Shown piece after piece: positions 50,960-59,651 of a stretch of 64,000 bases of DNA; within the stretch, counting starts at the first letter, position 1; each line of letters starts with the position of its first letter. This stretch comes from Treponema rectale (GTDB taxonomy: Bacteria > Spirochaetota > Spirochaetia > Treponematales > Treponemataceae): contig NZ_JACHFR010000005.1 in NCBI RefSeq assembly GCF_014202035.1, forward strand, positions 1 through 64,000. The letters are read 5' to 3'. The notes beneath the pieces were generated by a model. It was not told where the DNA came from and did not search any database. It was given only the letters and a program-made list of their open reading frames with translations. The position numbers and the translations under genes are program-made.

Positions 50960-51858
50960 ATCATATAGAAACAAAAAGTGTAATGACAAAATCGAATACT
51001 CCTATTGGAGGATATTCGGTGAATCCCTATGTGGGGTGTCCCCATGCCTGTAAATACTGCTACGCATCATTTATGAAACGCTTTACAGGGCATACGGAAG
51101 AATGGGGAACCTTCATGGATGTGAAAGACTGGCCTGAAATAAAAAATCCAAAGAAGTATGCCGGCCAGAAGGTGATTATTGGAACAGTTACGGATGGTTA
51201 TAATCCGCTAGAGGAAACATATAAAAATACAAGAAGACTTCTGGAGGAACTAAAGGACAGTGGTGCGGACATACTTATCTGCACAAAGTCAGACCTTGTA
51301 CTAAGAGATCTGGATCTGCTAAAAGAGATTAATGAAAATAGCAGACTTACAGTATCATGGTCAATCAATACTCTCAATGAAGAGTTTAAAGATGATATGG
51401 ATGCGGCAGTAAGCATAGAAAGAAGGCTTGCTGCAATGAAAGAGGTATATGCGGCAGGCATTCGTACAATTTGCTTCATTTCACCCGTGTTCCCAGGGAT
51501 TACCGATATAGAAGCAATCATAGACAGGACAAAAGATCAGTGTGACCTTGTATGGCTTGAGAATCTGAATCTTCGCGGAGGTTTTAAGGCAGATATCATG
51601 AAATACATTTCCGATAAACATCCGGATCTGGTGCCACTGTATGACGAAATTTATAACAAAAAGAACCGCAGCTATTTTGAAGCGCTGGAAAAGAAAGCAG
51701 AAGAGCTGGCTAAAAAGTATGATTGCAGGTTTGTTGATAATGAAACTCCGTATGAGAGAGTAGAGAAAGGACATCCAACAATTGTAGATTACTTTTACCA
51801 CGAAGAAGTAAGAGGAACTGCCAATAGTGGAAAGAGAAATGTAATACATAATCCTTGA
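50935..51858 (+). CDS. Radical SAM mobile pair protein B
   Basis: A 307-aa radical SAM protein related to the SplB-like family. Cluster ligands are Cys35, Cys39 and Cys42 (VGCPHACKYCYASF), with IIGTVTDGYNPLE and ILICTKSDL further on. Its function is unknown. It is the last gene of the MarR-A-B unit and is followed by a terminator. Confidence 0.88.
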   Translation: MEQPEIKVNHIETKSVMTKSNTPIGGYSVNPYVGCPHACKYCYASFMKRFTGHTEEWGTFMDVKDWPEIKNPKKYAGQKVIIGTVTDGYNPLEETYKNTRRLLEELKDSGADILICTKSDLVLRDLDLLKEINENSRLTVSWSINTLNEEFKDDMDAAVSIERRLAAMKEVYAAGIRTICFISPVFPGITDIEAIIDRTKDQCDLVWLENLNLRGGFKADIMKYISDKHPDLVPLYDEIYNKKNRSYFEALEKKAEELAKKYDCRFVDNETPYERVEKGHPTIVDYFYHEEVRGTANSGKRNVIHNP

Positions 51859-51891
51859 TGGAAGAATAAACCGGAAGATAATCGCACAAAG

Positions 51892-51929
51892 GAGCTTCAG
51901 CCCAAGTAGGACTGAAGCTCATATTTTTA
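51892..51929 (+). terminator. Terminator of the radical SAM operon
   Basis: GAGCTTCAG and CTGAAGCTC form a perfect 9-bp stem with an 11-nt loop, then a T-rich tract. Confidence 0.85.
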
Positions 51930-51974
51930 TTCTGGAAGTCTTCCTGTGTAACGAAGATTTACTGTAATTGCCAT
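51927..51974 (-). pseudogene. N-terminal stub of an antibiotic-biosynthesis-monooxygenase-like gene
   Basis: A 15-codon frame, MAITVNLRYTGRLPE, with a good AGGAG ribosome-binding site upstream. The first 11 residues match the usual start of small ABM-domain monooxygenases. It ends where the radical SAM unit begins, so it was probably cut by that insertion. Confidence 0.5.
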
Positions 51975-51992
51975 TTTATTTCTCCTGATATT

Positions 51993-52145
51993 TTATTCTT
52001 TGCAGATAATTTGCGTTTTTGATTTATCGCAGATTTCTTCTTCCATAATTATCTGACCGATTGAATCTGCTGTGATTTTTCCTGCAAGAGGATTTTTTAC
52101 GCTGTCGATTTTTCCGCATACTTTAGTGTGGCGGTTACACTGCAT
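51993..52145 (-). pseudogene. 50-codon remnant of unknown origin
   Basis: Open frame from an ATG at 52145 containing GKIDSVKNPLAGKITADSIG and ending CDKSKTQIICKE. It precedes the ABM stub with normal operon spacing. It looks like the C-terminal end of a larger protein, perhaps an oxidoreductase, but I cannot name the family. A short genuine gene is possible. Confidence 0.35.
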
Positions 52146-52159
52146 TTTTTTTAAGATCA

Positions 52160-52192
52160 AAAAGACTTGCCAGATGTGACAAGTCTTTTGAT
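52160..52192. terminator. Bidirectional terminator-like hairpin
   Basis: AAAAGACTTG and CAAGTCTTTT form a perfect 10-bp stem with a 10-nt loop. The rest of 52193-52303 holds a smaller hairpin (ACCTCA/TGAGGT near 52246-52262) and no gene. Confidence 0.65.
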
Positions 52193-52303
52193 TGATTTTA
52201 ACTGATAATTTTTATTTATTGGCAATACGCACAACACTGAAACCTCAGTTTTCTCTTGTGAGGTAAGGGCCAAAATTATCTTCTAATGGTTTGACTCTTG
52301 TAT

Positions 52304-52388
52304 ATTTTATCCTCATATTTTCATTTTTATTTGTTTATACTATAAGCAGATATTGAAAAATATGAGGATAATAAATTTATTAGGATAA
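52304..52388 (-). repeat. 85-bp inverted repeat, right copy (island boundary)
   Basis: The reverse complement equals 42868-42952 except for one base. It includes the same inverted arms TTATCCTCATATTTT/AAAATATGAGGATAA. With the left copy it encloses about 9.4 kb. Confidence 0.9.
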
Positions 52389-52417
52389 ACTTAATTATCC
52401 TAATATTCGGATAACCG

Positions 52418-52618
52418 ATGAAAGGTTTTTCAAGTATGTACGAAGCAAATCAGATAAACGGAGTTTACTTTGCAGGACTCAATTTCGATAACGGTTACAT
52501 AGATGATTTCGGTTGCTGGAGAAGTTACGAGTGGACAGATTACTTTGAGAAAATCTTCAACACCCGCAATAAAGATGTTAATATGAGGATGTATATGGCC
52601 ATGCAGATGGCAAAGTAG
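52418..52618 (+). CDS. Short hypothetical protein, possibly truncated
   Basis: A 66-codon frame just outside the right inverted repeat. It is rich in aromatic and acidic residues (NGVYFAGLNFDNGYIDDFGCW), with no signal or domain that I recognise and no ribosome-binding site. An in-frame stop lies two codons upstream. It may be the 3' end of a gene interrupted when the island inserted, or a coupled small gene, as it ends 6 nt before crcB. Confidence 0.4.
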   Translation: MKGFSSMYEANQINGVYFAGLNFDNGYIDDFGCWRSYEWTDYFEKIFNTRNKDVNMRMYMAMQMAK

Positions 52619-52624
52619 GATTAT

Positions 52625-52993
52625 ATGTTGAATTGTTTAGTAGTAGCTTTGGGCGGTGGAATCGGTGCCTGCCTCAGATATCTGATAGGTCTGATTCCCC
52701 TCAAAGAACCATTTACCTTTCCGATAAAGACTCTTGTGATAAATCTTCTTGGCTGTTTTGTTATCGGACTTATTGCAGCACTTGCCGTAAAGAATAGTTC
52801 GCTTTCACCAAAGAGTGTACTTTTTATAAAGACCGGCTTGTGCGGAGGCTTTACGACTTTTTCGACCTTTGCCTTAGAAACAGAGACTCTTATTAAGACA
52901 GGACATATTGGACTTGCGCTTCTTTATATTGCACTGAGCGTGGTTGTAGGAGTAGGGCTGGTATTTGCAGGGCAAGTGGTCGTAGGGAAGTAG
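52625..52993 (+). CDS. crcB: Fluoride channel CrcB/Fluc
   Basis: A 122-aa four-helix membrane protein that exports fluoride as a dual-topology dimer. Typical motifs are GGGIGACLRYLIG near the N-terminus, TLVINLLGCFVIG in helix 2 with the conserved Asn, and CGGFTTFSTFALE in the broken helix 3. An AGGATT site precedes the ATG. I looked for a fluoride riboswitch upstream and did not see one. Confidence 0.93.
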   Translation: MLNCLVVALGGGIGACLRYLIGLIPLKEPFTFPIKTLVINLLGCFVIGLIAALAVKNSSLSPKSVLFIKTGLCGGFTTFSTFALETETLIKTGHIGLALLYIALSVVVGVGLVFAGQVVVGK

Positions 52994-52994
52994 G

Positions 52995-53511
52995 ATGAAT
53001 AAAAGTATTTTACAAAACGGCGACCTGCTTTTTATGAGCGATGAATCAGACTTATCAAAAAGCAATTATCGAAACAACAGAAAAATATAGTCACGTTGGA
53101 ATCTACTTTGACGGAATGCTTTACCATGCTTCACGAAAAAGGGGCGTGGCAAAACAGAATCCTGAAGAATATCTTGCCGAAGAAAAACATGAAGTTTTCA
53201 TTTACCGCTACCCGGAAATTGATGCCGAAATCATCAGGGAGAGGGCAGAGAGATATTTGGGTTGTAAATATAATCATTCCTTCTATCCAGACAATGGAAA
53301 GTTTTACTGTTCTCAATACATTTCAGAAATCCTTCTGATTTTTGATATTATCCCGATGAAGTTTGGTGATAGTGAAAATGAAATTTCTGATTACTGGAAG
53401 AAGTATTACGAGGAATTAAGAGTGCCGGTTCCTGTAGGTAAGCCGGGCACAAATCCCGGTCAGCTTGCAAAGTCTGAATGGTTGAAATATGTCGGTAAAT
53501 TTGATGGATAG
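52995..53511 (+). pseudogene. YiiX-like permuted papain-fold hydrolase, frameshifted
   Basis: Starts at an ATG just after crcB and reads LQNGDLLFMSDESDLSK. An A5 run at 53057-53061 then shifts the frame; the rest continues as AIIETTEKYSHVGIYF, the catalytic Cys in FYCSQYISE, and a C-terminal GKPGTNPGQLAKS. Removing one A restores a normal YiiX/YebB-like enzyme of about 171 aa (NlpC/P60-like superfamily). Translation could also begin at the ATG at 53041, giving a 156-aa product without the first strand. Mutation and sequencing error are both possible. Confidence 0.75.
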
Positions 53512-53573
53512 AATATTCGATAATCATAATAGAAGGATAAGAATAGTAAGGAATAAGGAAAAGAGGTTTATAT

Positions 53574-55808
53574 ATGGCAAAAAAACGCGGACGATTTAGT
53601 TTCGATGAAATGGAAATAGAACCAGGTGCAGAACTGGTTTTTAAGAATGATGAAAATATTAAGTGTACTGTAAAAGATGAACATAACGTTATATATCAGG
53701 GACAGACGGTTTCTCTTTCAAGTCTAACAGTTCAGGTAGGTAAATTTTCGAATAATATGCCACCATTACCTTATTGGAAATATAATGGTCGCTTGTTAAT
53801 TGATATCTTTAATGAAGTGAATCCAGTTGTAGAAAATTCTGTTGAATTAGATGAACTTCATATGGATTTCTTAAAAAGGTTTCCACTGGAAAAACTTGAT
53901 TCGATGGATATTGATGAATATGTTATCGGTCTTTCTAACGATAATTTTTCAAACTTGATTGAGTTCAAGACTCGTGCCCTTGGTGGTATTGGCGGAGGAA
54001 CTGCAGCTAAACATGGAATTTATGCTAAAAAGCAGAAAGATTGTAATGTTTCTGGAATTATGCAGGATGATAAATATGCTTGGTATAAGAAATATGGTGA
54101 AACTGCTCAGGAAGCTTTCAAAAATGTTAGAGCGATAGTCTCTAAAGTAGCTCATCTTGCAAACGAAGGAAACTTTGCAGAAATTGACAAGATTGATTTT
54201 AGTAGGTCAGTAAAACTGAAAATTGCATTCATGTATTCAAATAAGAATATGATGAACATATTCCAGGATAAGGCTTTAAATTACTTGTGTAGAATACATA
54301 ATATTGATCAAACACTAGGATTTGCAGAGAAAAGTCATGCGTTGGCTGAAACAGTTGATAAGGCTAATTTCTGGAAGTCTGGTCTTTGGCGAGAATGGGA
54401 AATTTCCGAAGAAAATACAGAAACTGAAAACGATAATTTTGCTTCTGACAGTAAAGTTCATTACTGGCTTTATTCACCAGGTACACAGGCTGATAAATGG
54501 GATGAATTCCGAGAAAAAGGAGTTATGGGTGTTTCCTTTGAAAAAATAGGAAATCTTTCCTCTTATGCAACCAGATCTGATATGGTTGCTCAAATGCAAA
54601 CTGTATCTGGCAGAACAGGAAACTTCAAAATGGATTCCCTGGCAGCTTGGCAGTTTGTATATGAAATGAAGGAAGGTGATGTTATTTTCGCAAAGAAGGG
54701 GCGAAATACTTTGATTGGTAGAGGTATCGTAACTTCAAATTATTATTTTGATGATAAAGAAAGTGACTATCCACATCTTCGAGAAGTTAAATGGACACAT
54801 AATGAAGAACATGAACATCCTGATGGAATGGCAACAATGAAGACTCTTACAGATATTACAAAAGATATCGGTTATGTAGAATCATTAAATGCACTATTCC
54901 TTGGAGATGAAGAATTAACTCAGGAAATTGAAGAATCAGATATTTCTTATAAAGCATATACAAAAGATGATTTCTTAACTGATGTTTACATGTCCGAAAA
55001 AGATTTGAACACCATTGATCATCTTCTTACTTCAAAAAAGAATATTATTCTTCAGGGGGCTCCTGGAGTTGGAAAAACATTCGCTGCAAAACGTCTTGCT
55101 TATGCCCTTATGGAAAAGAAAGATTCATCAAGAGTTCAAATGATTCAATTCCATCAAAGTTATTCATATGAAGACTTCATTATGGGATATCGTCCTGTTG
55201 AAAATGGCTTTAAATTGGAAACAGGAGCTTTCTATGATTTTTGTAAAAAAGCATCTGAAGATGAAGAAAATAAATATTACTTCATAATTGATGAAATCAA
55301 CCGTGGTAACTTAAGCAAGATATTCGGGGAACTTTTCATGCTTATTGAAAGTGATAAACGTGGACAGGAACTTAGACTCCTTTATAAAAAAGAAATGTTC
55401 AGTGTTCCAAAAAATGTTTATATTATTGGACTCATGAATACAGCTGACAGAAGCTTGGCGATGCTTGACTATGCCTTACGCCGTAGATTTGCATTTTTTA
55501 ATATTAAGCCAGGTTTTGATTCAGAAGGCTTCCGAGACTATCAAGATGAATTGAAGTTTACAAAATTTGATGCACTTATTCAGAAAATTAAAGACTTGAA
55601 TCAGGCAATCGAGAATGACGCTTCTCTGGGGAAAGGTTTCTGTATTGGTCATAGTTACTTCTGTAATTTAAAACCTGAAACAATTTCTGATGAGAAGCTC
55701 CAGGAAATAGTTGAATACGAAATGATTCCATTGTTGGAAGAATACTGGTTCGACGAACCTGAGAAAGTTAAGCAGTGGTCAAATGCTTTGTTGAGTGTAG
55801 TTCGATAA
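53574..55808 (+). CDS. mcrB: McrB-like AAA+ restriction GTPase with RAMA and EVE-like domains
   Basis: Motor subunit of a type IV (modification-dependent) McrBC restriction system. The 744-aa protein has an N-terminal RAMA-like domain (about 15-95; EPGAELVFKND, YQGQTVSLSSLT), a middle region, an EVE/PUA-like base-reading domain (about 298-425; HYWLYSPGTQADKWDEF), and a C-terminal McrB AAA+ domain. That domain has Walker A GAPGVGKT near residue 496, Walker B YFIIDEINRGN near residue 568 and MNTADRSL. The two N-terminal domains probably read modified bases. AAGAGG precedes the ATG. It lies 1 nt before mcrC. Confidence 0.9.
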   Translation: MAKKRGRFSFDEMEIEPGAELVFKNDENIKCTVKDEHNVIYQGQTVSLSSLTVQVGKFSNNMPPLPYWKYNGRLLIDIFNEVNPVVENSVELDELHMDFLKRFPLEKLDSMDIDEYVIGLSNDNFSNLIEFKTRALGGIGGGTAAKHGIYAKKQKDCNVSGIMQDDKYAWYKKYGETAQEAFKNVRAIVSKVAHLANEGNFAEIDKIDFSRSVKLKIAFMYSNKNMMNIFQDKALNYLCRIHNIDQTLGFAEKSHALAETVDKANFWKSGLWREWEISEENTETENDNFASDSKVHYWLYSPGTQADKWDEFREKGVMGVSFEKIGNLSSYATRSDMVAQMQTVSGRTGNFKMDSLAAWQFVYEMKEGDVIFAKKGRNTLIGRGIVTSNYYFDDKESDYPHLREVKWTHNEEHEHPDGMATMKTLTDITKDIGYVESLNALFLGDEELTQEIEESDISYKAYTKDDFLTDVYMSEKDLNTIDHLLTSKKNIILQGAPGVGKTFAAKRLAYALMEKKDSSRVQMIQFHQSYSYEDFIMGYRPVENGFKLETGAFYDFCKKASEDEENKYYFIIDEINRGNLSKIFGELFMLIESDKRGQELRLLYKKEMFSVPKNVYIIGLMNTADRSLAMLDYALRRRFAFFNIKPGFDSEGFRDYQDELKFTKFDALIQKIKDLNQAIENDASLGKGFCIGHSYFCNLKPETISDEKLQEIVEYEMIPLLEEYWFDEPEKVKQWSNALLSVVR

Positions 55809-55809
55809 A

Positions 55810-56859
55810 ATGATTGAACATAATATTCAGATTAAAAACATATATTACATGCTCTCGTATGCCTTTAAGGTCTTGCAGGAAGATGGCTATAAACATCTTG
55901 GAAGTGAAGAATTTAAGAATACTGCAGATTTGTTCGCTGCAATTCTGATTCAGGGAGTAAGTGTGCAGCTTAAGCGAGGCCTTACTAAGGAGTATATAGA
56001 GAAATCTGAAGAATTGTCTTTCTTGCGTGGAAAAATAGATGTTTCTGCTTCTCTTAAGAAAAATAGTCTGATCAAGAAACGACTTGAATGTATTTATGAT
56101 GATTATTCAGTAGATACATCATTGAATCAGATTATAAAAAGTACTCTTGTTCTTTTGATGAAATCTGAAATCAAAACTGAGCGTAAAAAAAATATCAGAA
56201 ATCTCTTAATGTTTTTGGAAGAAGTTTCAATAATTGATTTACATACAGTTAATTGGAATGTAAAGTACAGCAGAAATAATCAGACTTACAAAATGTTGAT
56301 AGGTATCTGTTATTTTACTGTTAAAGGTTTGCTTCATAGTGAAAATGGAACCGATGTAAAAATTATGGACTTCCTTGATGAACAGAGAATGTGTCGTCTT
56401 TATGAAAAATTTATTTTGGAATACTACAGAAAAGAGCATCCAGAATTAAAAGCAAATTCAAAAGAAATCGACTGGCAGCTAGACGATGGTATAGACAATA
56501 TGCTCCCAGTTATGCAGTCTGATATTATGCTAGAGAAGGGAACTACAGTTCTTATTATCGATGCAAAATATTATAGTCATACAACTCAAGTTCAATTTGA
56601 TAAACATTCGATTCATTCTGCAAATATCTATCAGATTTTTACATATGTAAAAAATAAAGAAGCTGAATTAAAAGATAAAAACCATAAAGTAAGCGGAATG
56701 CTTTTATATGCTCGTACAGATGAGGACATTCAGCCGGATGAAACATATCAAATGAGTGGTAATCAGATTTCTGTAAAGACACTGGATTTGAATGTTCCGT
56801 TTGATGATATTAAAAATATGCTAGATGAGATAGTAATATCAAATATTGCACAGCTATAA
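55810..56859 (+). CDS. mcrC: McrC-like nuclease subunit
   Basis: The 349-aa nuclease partner of McrB. The N-terminal half starts IQIKNIYYMLSYAFKVL and contains ELSFLRGKIDVSASL, typical of McrC. The C-terminal PD-(D/E)xK nuclease core is visible as MQSDIMLEKG followed by VLIIDAKYY near residue 245. It forms a complex with McrB that cuts DNA between modified sites. It is coupled to mcrB by a 1-nt gap. Confidence 0.9.
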   Translation: MIEHNIQIKNIYYMLSYAFKVLQEDGYKHLGSEEFKNTADLFAAILIQGVSVQLKRGLTKEYIEKSEELSFLRGKIDVSASLKKNSLIKKRLECIYDDYSVDTSLNQIIKSTLVLLMKSEIKTERKKNIRNLLMFLEEVSIIDLHTVNWNVKYSRNNQTYKMLIGICYFTVKGLLHSENGTDVKIMDFLDEQRMCRLYEKFILEYYRKEHPELKANSKEIDWQLDDGIDNMLPVMQSDIMLEKGTTVLIIDAKYYSHTTQVQFDKHSIHSANIYQIFTYVKNKEAELKDKNHKVSGMLLYARTDEDIQPDETYQMSGNQISVKTLDLNVPFDDIKNMLDEIVISNIAQL

Positions 56860-56862
56860 GTT

Positions 56863-57024
56863 ATGGAAGTTTTTGCTGACATAAAGGCAAAAATGTTTGA
56901 CAAAGGTATATGAATCGAAGATATGGATTTGCTTATTGCTGCTACCGCGATATACAATGAATTGACTTTTAAAGTTCCGATAGAAAAAAATATTTTTCGT
57001 GAAAACTGTATCATCCTGAACTAA
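56863..57024 (+). pseudogene. PIN-domain (VapC-like) toxin C-terminal remnant
   Basis: The frame reads FADIKAKMFDKGI, a TGA stop, then IEDMDLLIAATAIYNELTF. This is the classic end of VapC toxins (KGxPIEDxDLLIAATA), with the Pro codon replaced by a stop. No antitoxin or N-terminus is present. The distal codons have also drifted. Confidence 0.65.
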
Positions 57025-57095
57025 AGATTAAAAATTTTCCCCCCATTTGTGTAGTTTTTGAAAATTCAGTGCAAATATATATATGGGGAATTTTT

Positions 57096-58088
57096 ATGAA
57101 AACTTATTGCACTACTATAATCTTGCTGGTATCTGTATTTTTGTTTTTTTCATGCAGCGGTATGACGGATAGAAAATCATTCACTGTGGCAACGTGGAAT
57201 GTTCAGACATTCTTTGACGGGAAAAATGATGGCTGTGAATATTCACAGTTTCTGAAAAACGACAGATGGAATAAGGAAGTTTATGTTGAGCGCTTAAAAA
57301 GACTGGCGGCTTCTGTAAAGAAAATTGATGCTGACATTATTGTGCTGGAAGAACTTGAAAATAAAAAAAATCTGTATGATTTATATAATTTTCTTGCAGG
57401 TGAATGGGATTCTTCTAAAGTGTACCGCTGGGCCTGTTTTGCAAAAGAAGAACACGGAGCTGTAGGCTGTGGAGTTCTGTCTCGTTTTCCTCTTTATAAC
57501 ATGAGTGTGCATTCAGCTGCCATTCAAAGTGAAAATGAAGGGCAGCCTTCTTTGCGTCCTCTTATATGCGTGGATGTAAAAATAAAAGATTCAGAAGTTA
57601 CCCTTGCCGTAAATCACTGGAAAAGTATGAGTGGGGGAGAAGAGGTAACGGAAAAATGGAGAAACAGGCAGGAAAGTATTCTTGAAGCTGCAGTGAGCAG
57701 AAATCTTTTATGCAAAAAAAATGTAATCGCTTTAGGAGACTTTAACCGTGATTTAGAAAATTTTTGTTTTTACAGAAATACAGGCAGAGTTCTTTTGCGC
57801 CGATATGAAAATCTTATGCAGTCAGAAGAAGGAACTTTTGTAAAAACTGCGTGGAGTCATAATGGAAGTCTTGCAGAACCGGGAAGTTATTTTTATAAGG
57901 AAGAATGGAGTTGTATTGATAATATTTTTTATGCAGGTACTCTTGAACTTCAAAATTTTGAACCTGTCTGCGGTGAATGGTGTGATAAAAAAACTTCCGT
58001 CCCAAAAGCATTTAAACTATGGAACGGAAGCGGTTATTCAGATCATCTGCCTTTAAAGGCAGAGTTCAGTATTATTGACGAGCTTTAG
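57096..58088 (+). CDS. Endonuclease/exonuclease/phosphatase-family lipoprotein
   Basis: A 330-aa secreted lipoprotein: signal peptide with lipobox LFFSC (Cys20), then an EEP domain. Motifs are VATWNVQTFFDG, VLEELEN (metal-binding Glu), NHWKS, GDFNRD and the terminal GYSDHLPL with the catalytic His. It could act on extracellular nucleic acids, phosphoinositides or sphingomyelin. The start at 57096 is supported by GGGGAA 6 nt upstream; an in-frame codon at 57069 would place the signal peptide internally. Its 3' end overlaps convergent purF by 4 nt. Confidence 0.87.
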   Translation: MKTYCTTIILLVSVFLFFSCSGMTDRKSFTVATWNVQTFFDGKNDGCEYSQFLKNDRWNKEVYVERLKRLAASVKKIDADIIVLEELENKKNLYDLYNFLAGEWDSSKVYRWACFAKEEHGAVGCGVLSRFPLYNMSVHSAAIQSENEGQPSLRPLICVDVKIKDSEVTLAVNHWKSMSGGEEVTEKWRNRQESILEAAVSRNLLCKKNVIALGDFNRDLENFCFYRNTGRVLLRRYENLMQSEEGTFVKTAWSHNGSLAEPGSYFYKEEWSCIDNIFYAGTLELQNFEPVCGEWCDKKTSVPKAFKLWNGSGYSDHLPLKAEFSIIDEL

Positions 58089-59608
58089 TTTTTGCAGGGC
58101 TTACCGTTAAGTTCGCCCGGTACGGAAATAGGATACTCTCCTGTAAAGCAGCCTTTGCAGAAACCGTACTGTTCCGGATTGCATTCACGGCAGGCTTCCA
58201 GCATTCCTTCTGCACTGATAAAGGCAAGGGAATCTGCTCCTATTTCTTTACAAATCTGTTCTTCATTGTGCTGACTTGAAATAAGTTCATTTCTGGTAGG
58301 AGTATTGATTCCGAAGTAGCACGGAAATTTTACAGGCGGTGAAGAAATACGGAAGTGTACTTCTTTTGCACCTGCACGGCGTAAAATCTGAACAAGACGG
58401 CGGCTTGTAGTTCCGCGGACAATCGAGTCATCAATAACAACGACACGCTTTCCGTCAACAACAGAGCGTACTGCATTGAGCTTTACGAAAACCATGTTTT
58501 CCCGTTCCTGCTGGGTAGGGGCAATAAAGGTTCGGCCGATGTACTTGTTTTTTACGATTCCGCTGGCATAAGGAATACCTGCAGCTTTTGCATATCCTTG
58601 TGCAGCTCCCAGACCTGAGTCCGGAACACCTATTACAACATCTGCCGGCACTCCGCTTTCTTTTGCAAGGCATTCACCCATTTTTTCTCTGGCAAGAGTT
58701 ACAGGAATTCCGTCTATGTTTGAATCAGGACGTGCAAAATATACGTATTCAAAAATACAGGTACGTTTTGATGTGTGTTCACCAAATTCAAAAGAAAGAA
58801 CCCCGTCTTCGTTTATGATTACGATTTCTCCAGGCTGAATGTCACGGATGTAAGTTCCGTTAAGGGCGTCGATGGCACAGCTTTCGCTTGCGAGAATCCA
58901 GCCGTTTTCTGTTTTTCCGAGACACAGAGGACGTATTCCGTTAGGATCCCTTGCACCGATAAGGGCTTTTTCTGTCATTACGACAAGGGCAAAAGAACCT
59001 TTTATCATCTGGATTGTATCCGTAAGGGCACGTTCCAGACCTTTTTTGTAGGATTTTGCGATGAGCTTTACAATAACTTCAGTGTCACTGGTTGAGGCAA
59101 AAGTACTGCCTGCTTCTTCGAGCATTTCCCTCAGCTGCTCATAGTTTATGAGCTGACCGTTGTGAGCTACGGCAATACCGCCCAGTTTTGATTTCTGGAG
59201 CATAGGCTGTGCATTTTCAAGAGATGTGCTTCCTGCTGTTGCATAGCGGACATGACCGCAGGCAATGTATCCGGTAAGATTAACAAGGTTTTCTTTTGTA
59301 AAAGCTTCTGCAACGGTTCCCATAGCTTTGTGCATGGTAATGTCTTCTCCGTTACTTACGGCAATACCGGCGCTGTCCTGACCTCTGTGCTGGAGAGCGT
59401 ACAGACCGAAGTAAGCCTGAGTTGCTGCATTAAATCCGCTGGCAGAATAGGCTTCCTGTTTTTTAGTTCCTGCTTTTTTTTCTTTACTTTTTTTGGCAGC
59501 TGATTTCTGGTTCAGATAGATTCCTACAACTCCACATTCATCATGGAATTTATCATCCTCAAGAACATCAAAAGGGTTATAATTGTTATTATTGCAGCCA
59601 CAGTTCAT
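58085..59608 (-). CDS. purF: Amidophosphoribosyltransferase
   Basis: First committed step of purine synthesis: PRPP plus glutamine to phosphoribosylamine. The 507-aa protein has a propeptide of 24 residues and Cys25 as the mature N-terminal nucleophile (HDECGVVGIY). The insert KKSKEKKAGTKKQ follows. The glutaminase domain has QHRGQDSAGIA and HNGQLINYEQL, and the PRPP site is VVIDDSIVRGTTS. C-terminal cysteines (ACRECNPEQYGFCKGC) fit the Fe-S-containing PurF type. AGGAA precedes the ATG. purE lies upstream but has its own promoter. Confidence 0.94.
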   Translation of the reverse strand: MNCGCNNNNYNPFDVLEDDKFHDECGVVGIYLNQKSAAKKSKEKKAGTKKQEAYSASGFNAATQAYFGLYALQHRGQDSAGIAVSNGEDITMHKAMGTVAEAFTKENLVNLTGYIACGHVRYATAGSTSLENAQPMLQKSKLGGIAVAHNGQLINYEQLREMLEEAGSTFASTSDTEVIVKLIAKSYKKGLERALTDTIQMIKGSFALVVMTEKALIGARDPNGIRPLCLGKTENGWILASESCAIDALNGTYIRDIQPGEIVIINEDGVLSFEFGEHTSKRTCIFEYVYFARPDSNIDGIPVTLAREKMGECLAKESGVPADVVIGVPDSGLGAAQGYAKAAGIPYASGIVKNKYIGRTFIAPTQQERENMVFVKLNAVRSVVDGKRVVVIDDSIVRGTTSRRLVQILRRAGAKEVHFRISSPPVKFPCYFGINTPTRNELISSQHNEEQICKEIGADSLAFISAEGMLEACRECNPEQYGFCKGCFTGEYPISVPGELNGKPCKN

Positions 59609-59651
59609 TTTTATTTCCTGAAATAGTGATTTTCCTCTATATAATATATAA

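Noticed and set aside
52388-52625. Fluoride riboswitch upstream of crcB
   Set aside because: No pseudoknot-forming consensus (GGNGAUGG...GCC...UGAU-type boxes) is visible between the inverted repeat and crcB.
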